Positions 6,893 through 9,998 of a DNA stretch of 9,998 nt are shown here, in pieces. A program made the translations under genes and the position numbers. The DNA lies in NCBI GenBank assembly GCA_900546085.1, contig URBS01000079.1, positions 1 to 9,998 on the forward strand, in the 5' to 3' direction. Source of the DNA: an uncultured Collinsella sp. Its GTDB lineage: Bacteria > Actinomycetota > Coriobacteriia > Coriobacteriales > Coriobacteriaceae. The first letter of the stretch is position 1; the number at the start of each line of letters is the position of its first letter. The notes under the pieces are model-generated. The model searched no databases, had not been told where the DNA came from, and saw only the letters and a list, made by a program, of their open reading frames with translations.

Positions 6893-8197
6893 ATGGATAA
6901 CCTTGCAAAACCCAAAAATCGTGCGTTGTTTTTAGTGAGCGTTGCCGTGACCGGTGCGTTTGCAGGCGCCGCGGTCTGGCTGTTCTTTTTTGCGATGGAG
7001 CACGGTATCGACTATCTGTGGACCGAGATCCCGCATATGCTGGGCGTCGCTTCGCCCGAGCTCGCGAGCGGTCCGTTCGGCTTTCTGCCGTACCCGTTTT
7101 TCGTCTGCCTCCTGGGCGGCCTGCTGATCGGTCTGTACGAAAAGATGACAGGCACCAAGACCGATGACCTCAACCAGGTGATGGCCAAGGTAAAGCGGGA
7201 CGGACGCTACCCGTACGACAACCTGGGCAAGCTTTCGCTCGCGGCATTGCTGCCGCTGCTGTTTGGCGGAAGTATTGGACCGGAGGCCGGCCTGACCGGC
7301 GTTATCGCGGGCCTGTGCAGCTGGGTCGGCGACCGCATGCGCCGCTTTGGCGCCGAGTTTAGGGAGCTCACGCTGCTGGGTACCCAGGCTGCCCTGACGG
7401 CGCTCTTCACCGCGCCCGTCTTTGGCTTTGTGGCGCCGCTCGCCGGTAGCGCTGACGGCCAGGGCGCCGACGACGATGGAGACTCCGAATCCGACGAGAT
7501 CACCATCAAACTGCCCAAGGCGCAAAAGACCGTGGTCTACGGCATCGCGATTGCCGGCGGCCTGGGCACCTATCTACTGCTCGGCCAACTCATGGGCGGC
7601 GGTATGGGTATGCCGAGGTTCGAGGCTGCCCGGGTGGGCAACCTTGAGCTTGCCTGGCTTATTCCCCTGGCACTCATCGGTACGGCCTGCGGCTGGCTGT
7701 ACTTTGTCTCCGAGCATGCGAGCGAGGCACTGTCACATGCAATAGGGGAGCGCCCTGTCGTCAAGGCCATGCTAGCCGGTCTGGCGCTCGCCATCTGCGG
7801 CACGGTTTTGCCCTACACCATGTTTGCCGGCGAGACACAAGCCGATGTGCTCATGGAAACCTATCTGACCATCCCCGCCGGCGTGCTTATCGCGACCGGT
7901 CTGGTCAAGACCATGCTGACGCCCGCCCTCATCAACCTTGGTTGGCGCGGCGGCCACTTCTTCCCCGTTATTTTCTCGGGCGTAAGCCTGGGCTACGGCT
8001 TTGCCATCCTTACCGGTGCCGATCCGGTCTTTTGCGTCGCCGTCTGCACGGCATCGACGATGGGCGCCGTCATGCGTCAGCCGGTCATGGTCGTGGGCCT
8101 GCTGCTCATGTGCTTCCCGCTCAAGGGTATCGTCTGCATGATCATCGCCGCCGTCATCGCGGTGGGCATTCCGCTGCCCAAGCCGCTGCGCAAGTAG
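6893..8197 (+). CDS. Divergent ClC-family chloride channel/transporter-like membrane protein
   Basis: A 434-residue, strongly hydrophobic inner-membrane protein with two ClC landmarks: GSIGPE at 126-131, corresponding to the GREGP region, and GGHFFP at 353-358 (bases 7949-7966), corresponding to the GxFxP anion-binding loop. Ten or so membrane segments are visible. The gating glutamate of classical ClC proteins is replaced by I128 and the GSGIP motif is not recognisable (MTGTKTDD in its place), so it belongs to a divergent branch, akin to YfeO-type ion channel proteins. A cytoplasmic or loop insertion at about 185-210 is very acidic (GADDDGDSESDE). Cytoplasmic CBS domains are absent. The ATG is supported by GGGAGG five bases upstream. 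It likely moves chloride, fluoride or another anion, but ion and mechanism cannot be told from the sequence. It is separated by 126 bases from the LOG gene and converges with the EamA transporter gene; the 94-base gap between them holds no clear terminator. Confidence 0.85.
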   Translation: MDNLAKPKNRALFLVSVAVTGAFAGAAVWLFFFAMEHGIDYLWTEIPHMLGVASPELASGPFGFLPYPFFVCLLGGLLIGLYEKMTGTKTDDLNQVMAKVKRDGRYPYDNLGKLSLAALLPLLFGGSIGPEAGLTGVIAGLCSWVGDRMRRFGAEFRELTLLGTQAALTALFTAPVFGFVAPLAGSADGQGADDDGDSESDEITIKLPKAQKTVVYGIAIAGGLGTYLLLGQLMGGGMGMPRFEAARVGNLELAWLIPLALIGTACGWLYFVSEHASEALSHAIGERPVVKAMLAGLALAICGTVLPYTMFAGETQADVLMETYLTIPAGVLIATGLVKTMLTPALINLGWRGGHFFPVIFSGVSLGYGFAILTGADPVFCVAVCTASTMGAVMRQPVMVVGLLLMCFPLKGIVCMIIAAVIAVGIPLPKPLRK

Positions 8198-8291
8198 CAC
8201 GGTAGCGCGCGGGCAATACAAACATCTCAAGCCCGGTGTGGGCGCTGTGTCACGGATTTGCGGGTGGACTGAATCTCGCCTGGCACCGACG

Positions 8292-9167
8292 CTACTTCCA
8301 AATCGCGAGCGCGGCGGTGCCCAGCACGATGAGGAAAAGGCCGATGGCGCTTCGATGCGACAGCTTTTCGTTGAAGGCCAGTCGTGCGAACAGCACCGAT
8401 ACGACAATCGATAGTTTGTCGATTTGCACGACGACGCTCACCTGGCCTGCAGCGATGGCGTAGTAGTACAGCAGCCACGACGCGCCGGTCGCAATGCCCG
8501 ATGCCGCAAGAAATGCGAGTTCGCGCGGGTCAATGCGCGCGACCTGCTCCAGCTTTCCCTTGGCAGCCACGATTGCCCATGCCATAACAAGTACCACACA
8601 GGTGCGGATTGCCGTGGCCAGGTTTGACTCGACACCTTCGATGCCGATCTTGGCGAGGACGGAGGTGAGTGCCGCGAACACGGCGGCGCCGAGGGCGTAA
8701 GCGAGCCAGGCTCGGTCTTGCTTTTGCTCTGCGCCGACGGACTGCTTTTTCTCGATCATCAAAAACGTGCCGAGCGTGATAACTGCGGTTCCCACGAGCT
8801 TGACCGCCAGGTTGCCTGTCTCACCAAAAAGCACTATGGCGATCAGCACGGCGAGCACGGTGCTCATCTTGTCGACGGGTACAACCTTGTTGACGTCTCC
8901 GATGCTGAGCGCCTTAAAGTAACAGATCCACGAGGCGCCGGTGGCGAGTCCCGAGAGGGTGAGGAATAGCCAGGCTTTGGCGGGAATGGCGCCGATTGCT
9001 CCGATGGATCCAGAAATGCCCGCCATTGCCCAGGCAAATACGAGCACCACGCAAGTACGGATGGCGGTTGCAACGTCGGAGTCGGTGTGCCTGATGCCGC
9101 ATTTGGCCAAAATGGATGTGATGCCGGCAAAGAAAGCTGATGCAAATGCTGCTGTAACCCACGACAC
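8292..9167 (-). CDS. EamA/DMT-superfamily transporter with two homologous five-helix halves
   Basis: A 291-residue inner-membrane protein, the standard size for a ten-helix EamA transporter of the drug/metabolite transporter superfamily. The two halves (about 3-138 and 154-289) are plainly repeats: ATAIRTCVVLV occurs at 33-43 and again at 184-194, SGLATGASW at 72-80 matches SGIATGASW at 223-231, and VDKMS at 98-102 matches IDKLS at 249-253. Family members export or import small metabolites, often amino acids or purines; the substrate here is not predictable. The start is a GTG at 9167 with AGGAGG about ten bases before it. The gene lies 68 bases downstream of the ABC permease on the same strand, so it may be co-transcribed, and it converges with the ClC-like gene. 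Confidence 0.92.
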   Translation of the reverse strand: MSWVTAAFASAFFAGITSILAKCGIRHTDSDVATAIRTCVVLVFAWAMAGISGSIGAIGAIPAKAWLFLTLSGLATGASWICYFKALSIGDVNKVVPVDKMSTVLAVLIAIVLFGETGNLAVKLVGTAVITLGTFLMIEKKQSVGAEQKQDRAWLAYALGAAVFAALTSVLAKIGIEGVESNLATAIRTCVVLVMAWAIVAAKGKLEQVARIDPRELAFLAASGIATGASWLLYYYAIAAGQVSVVVQIDKLSIVVSVLFARLAFNEKLSHRSAIGLFLIVLGTAALAIWK

Positions 9168-9177
9168 GGGTTGAGCG

Positions 9178-9184
9178 CCTCCTC
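9178..9184 (-). promoter_or_regulatory. Strong Shine-Dalgarno site for the GTG start of the EamA transporter
   Basis: GAGGAGG on the minus strand lies ten bases before the GTG at 9167 (from AGGAGG). It supports this non-ATG start; no competing start with a better site is seen. Confidence 0.65.
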
Positions 9185-9235
9185 ATAGAAGACCGCGCCA
9201 GATCTGCGGCGCATGCCCGATGATACCGCGCTTGC

Positions 9236-9934
9236 CTACAGGTCGCGTGTCCGGTAGACCTTGGCGCTGACGATGCGGCTAAGTGCACATAGCACGAGGG
9301 CCAGTACCGCAATTCCTGCGCACAGGCAGCCGAGGACGGCGGGATCGGGATTCGCCCCGGCAATCGATATGAGCCAGTTGCTGATGGGGTTGGAGGAGCT
9401 CAACGCTGCCATGGCAAGGCACCCGAGCAGGGCAAACAGGCCGACGGAAAGGCGCAGCGCCTCCATGTGTCCAAATCGAAAGAACAGCGGCTGTGCCAAA
9501 AACACCATCATGAGGGAGATGAGCATCGATGCGGCGGAGGCTATTGTGGTCTCAAGGACGATCTGTCCCGTCGAGGGCATGCCCGTGTGATCGAAGAACG
9601 GAAGGGTGATGATGCTCAAAAGCGCGGCGGCGCACGCCATGACGGCTGAGAAGACAACGATGCACAGGTAGCGGGCACAAATAATGTCTTTGCGCGAGAG
9701 GGGCAGCGTTGCCCGATAACGCTCCCATCCGTTTTGATTGTCGAAGCCGGCCAGCGAGCTCATGACCATGATAGGCGACATGGCGCTGACCGCGCAGGCG
9801 CCGGCACTCATGCCGGAATCTCCATCCGATGCGTTGGCGAGAGTCAGCACGACGAATATGAACAGGCCGACGCCCGCGATACTCGGGATAAGCGTGCGAA
9901 CGATGGCGAGCTCGGACATAAAGGCGCGTTTCAT
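9236..9934 (-). CDS. ABC-2-type transporter permease subunit
   Basis: A 232-residue protein with six predicted membrane helices (about 14-34, 47-63, 90-113, 127-150, 160-182, 198-220). The segment FDNQNGWERYRATLPLSRKDIICARYL (positions 64-90) is typical of small ABC-2 permeases, in which N-W-x-x-Y/L-x-x-x-LP-x-S/T-R-K precedes the third helix. Such permeases pair with a separate ATPase to export peptides, drugs or lipids. The ATPase gene usually lies directly upstream, which here would be beyond the contig end. The ATG at 9934 is complete: AAAGGGGC sits seven bases upstream of it, in the last genomic bases before the adapter. Substrate unknown. The EamA gene follows 68 bases downstream. Confidence 0.82.
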   Translation of the reverse strand: MKRAFMSELAIVRTLIPSIAGVGLFIFVVLTLANASDGDSGMSAGACAVSAMSPIMVMSSLAGFDNQNGWERYRATLPLSRKDIICARYLCIVVFSAVMACAAALLSIITLPFFDHTGMPSTGQIVLETTIASAASMLISLMMVFLAQPLFFRFGHMEALRLSVGLFALLGCLAMAALSSSNPISNWLISIAGANPDPAVLGCLCAGIAVLALVLCALSRIVSAKVYRTRDL

Positions 9935-9948
9935 TTCGAAGCCCCTTT

Positions 9949-9998
9949 AGATCGGAAGAGCACACGTCTGAACTCCAGTCACTAGCTTATCTCGTATG
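9949..9998 (+). other. Illumina TruSeq adapter with index (non-genomic contamination)
   Basis: From AGATCGGAAGAGC at 9949 the sequence matches the 34-base TruSeq read-1 adapter through 9982. It is followed by the six-base index TAGCTT (9983-9988), which I recognise as TruSeq index 10, and by ATCTCGTATG, the start of the common flow-cell tail. This is library sequence left untrimmed at a contig end. Any reading frame entering it is artificial, including minus-strand peptides starting MCSSDL and plus-strand ones ending RLNSSH. The first two bases, AG, could be genomic or adapter. Confidence 0.98.

Noticed and set aside
8198..8291. Possible terminator in the convergent gap between the ClC-like and EamA genes
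   Set aside because: Only short GGGC/GCCC matches are present, with no stable stem followed by a T-run on either strand.
7772..8407. A 211-codon minus-strand open frame across the ClC-like and EamA gene ends
   Set aside because: It overlaps two well-supported genes in other frames, contains low-complexity His/Asp/Arg-rich sequence and has no family signature.
9552..9985. Open frames that begin or end in the last 50 bases
   Set aside because: They use adapter sequence for their start (MCSSDL) or end (RLNSSH), and the rest is antisense or out of frame to the ABC permease gene.

Overview
This is a GC-rich, gene-dense bacterial segment with eight protein-coding genes and no RNA gene or complete mobile element that I can see. 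The overall look suggests a high-GC gut actinobacterium of the Coriobacteriia (Collinsella-like): hybrid sensor kinases with large extracytoplasmic sensors, frequent GTG starts, and intergenic GGGGACGTTCC-type repeats. That placement is inference from style, not from a marker gene. The last 50 bases (9949-9998) are not genomic. They are an Illumina TruSeq-type adapter with its index, so the window ends at an untrimmed contig end, most likely in a (meta)genome assembly.

Left part (1-5475). Two hybrid histidine kinases face each other. The plus-strand kinase is cut at its 5' side by the window edge and ends at 2079. The minus-strand kinase (5475-2671) has a signal peptide and two tandem periplasmic solute-binding-type sensor domains. 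It is followed 42 bases downstream by a small flavin-binding split-barrel protein (2628-2149) that is probably co-transcribed. A perfect 17-bp stem-loop at 2082-2121 lies between the converging genes and probably terminates both. Both kinases end in a receiver domain, and no separate response regulator or HPt protein is visible.

Middle (5476-8197). A divergent intergenic region carries a cluster of degenerate direct and inverted repeats (5534-5720). To its right are three plus-strand genes: a small two-helix potassium-channel-like protein, a LOG-family nucleotide phosphoribohydrolase 37 bases after it, and, after a 126-base gap, a divergent ClC-family anion channel or transporter. The first two look like an operon; the third may have its own promoter.

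Right part (8198-9948). Two minus-strand membrane proteins converge on the ClC gene: a ten-helix EamA/DMT transporter with obvious internal duplication and, upstream of it, an ABC-2-type permease whose ribosome binding site lies immediately before the adapter. Its partner ATPase would be expected beyond the contig break.

I do not see a clear undescribed system. The points most worth a second look are the repeat cluster, the ClC protein lacking the usual gating glutamate, the pairing of a pore protein with a LOG enzyme, and the adapter contamination.
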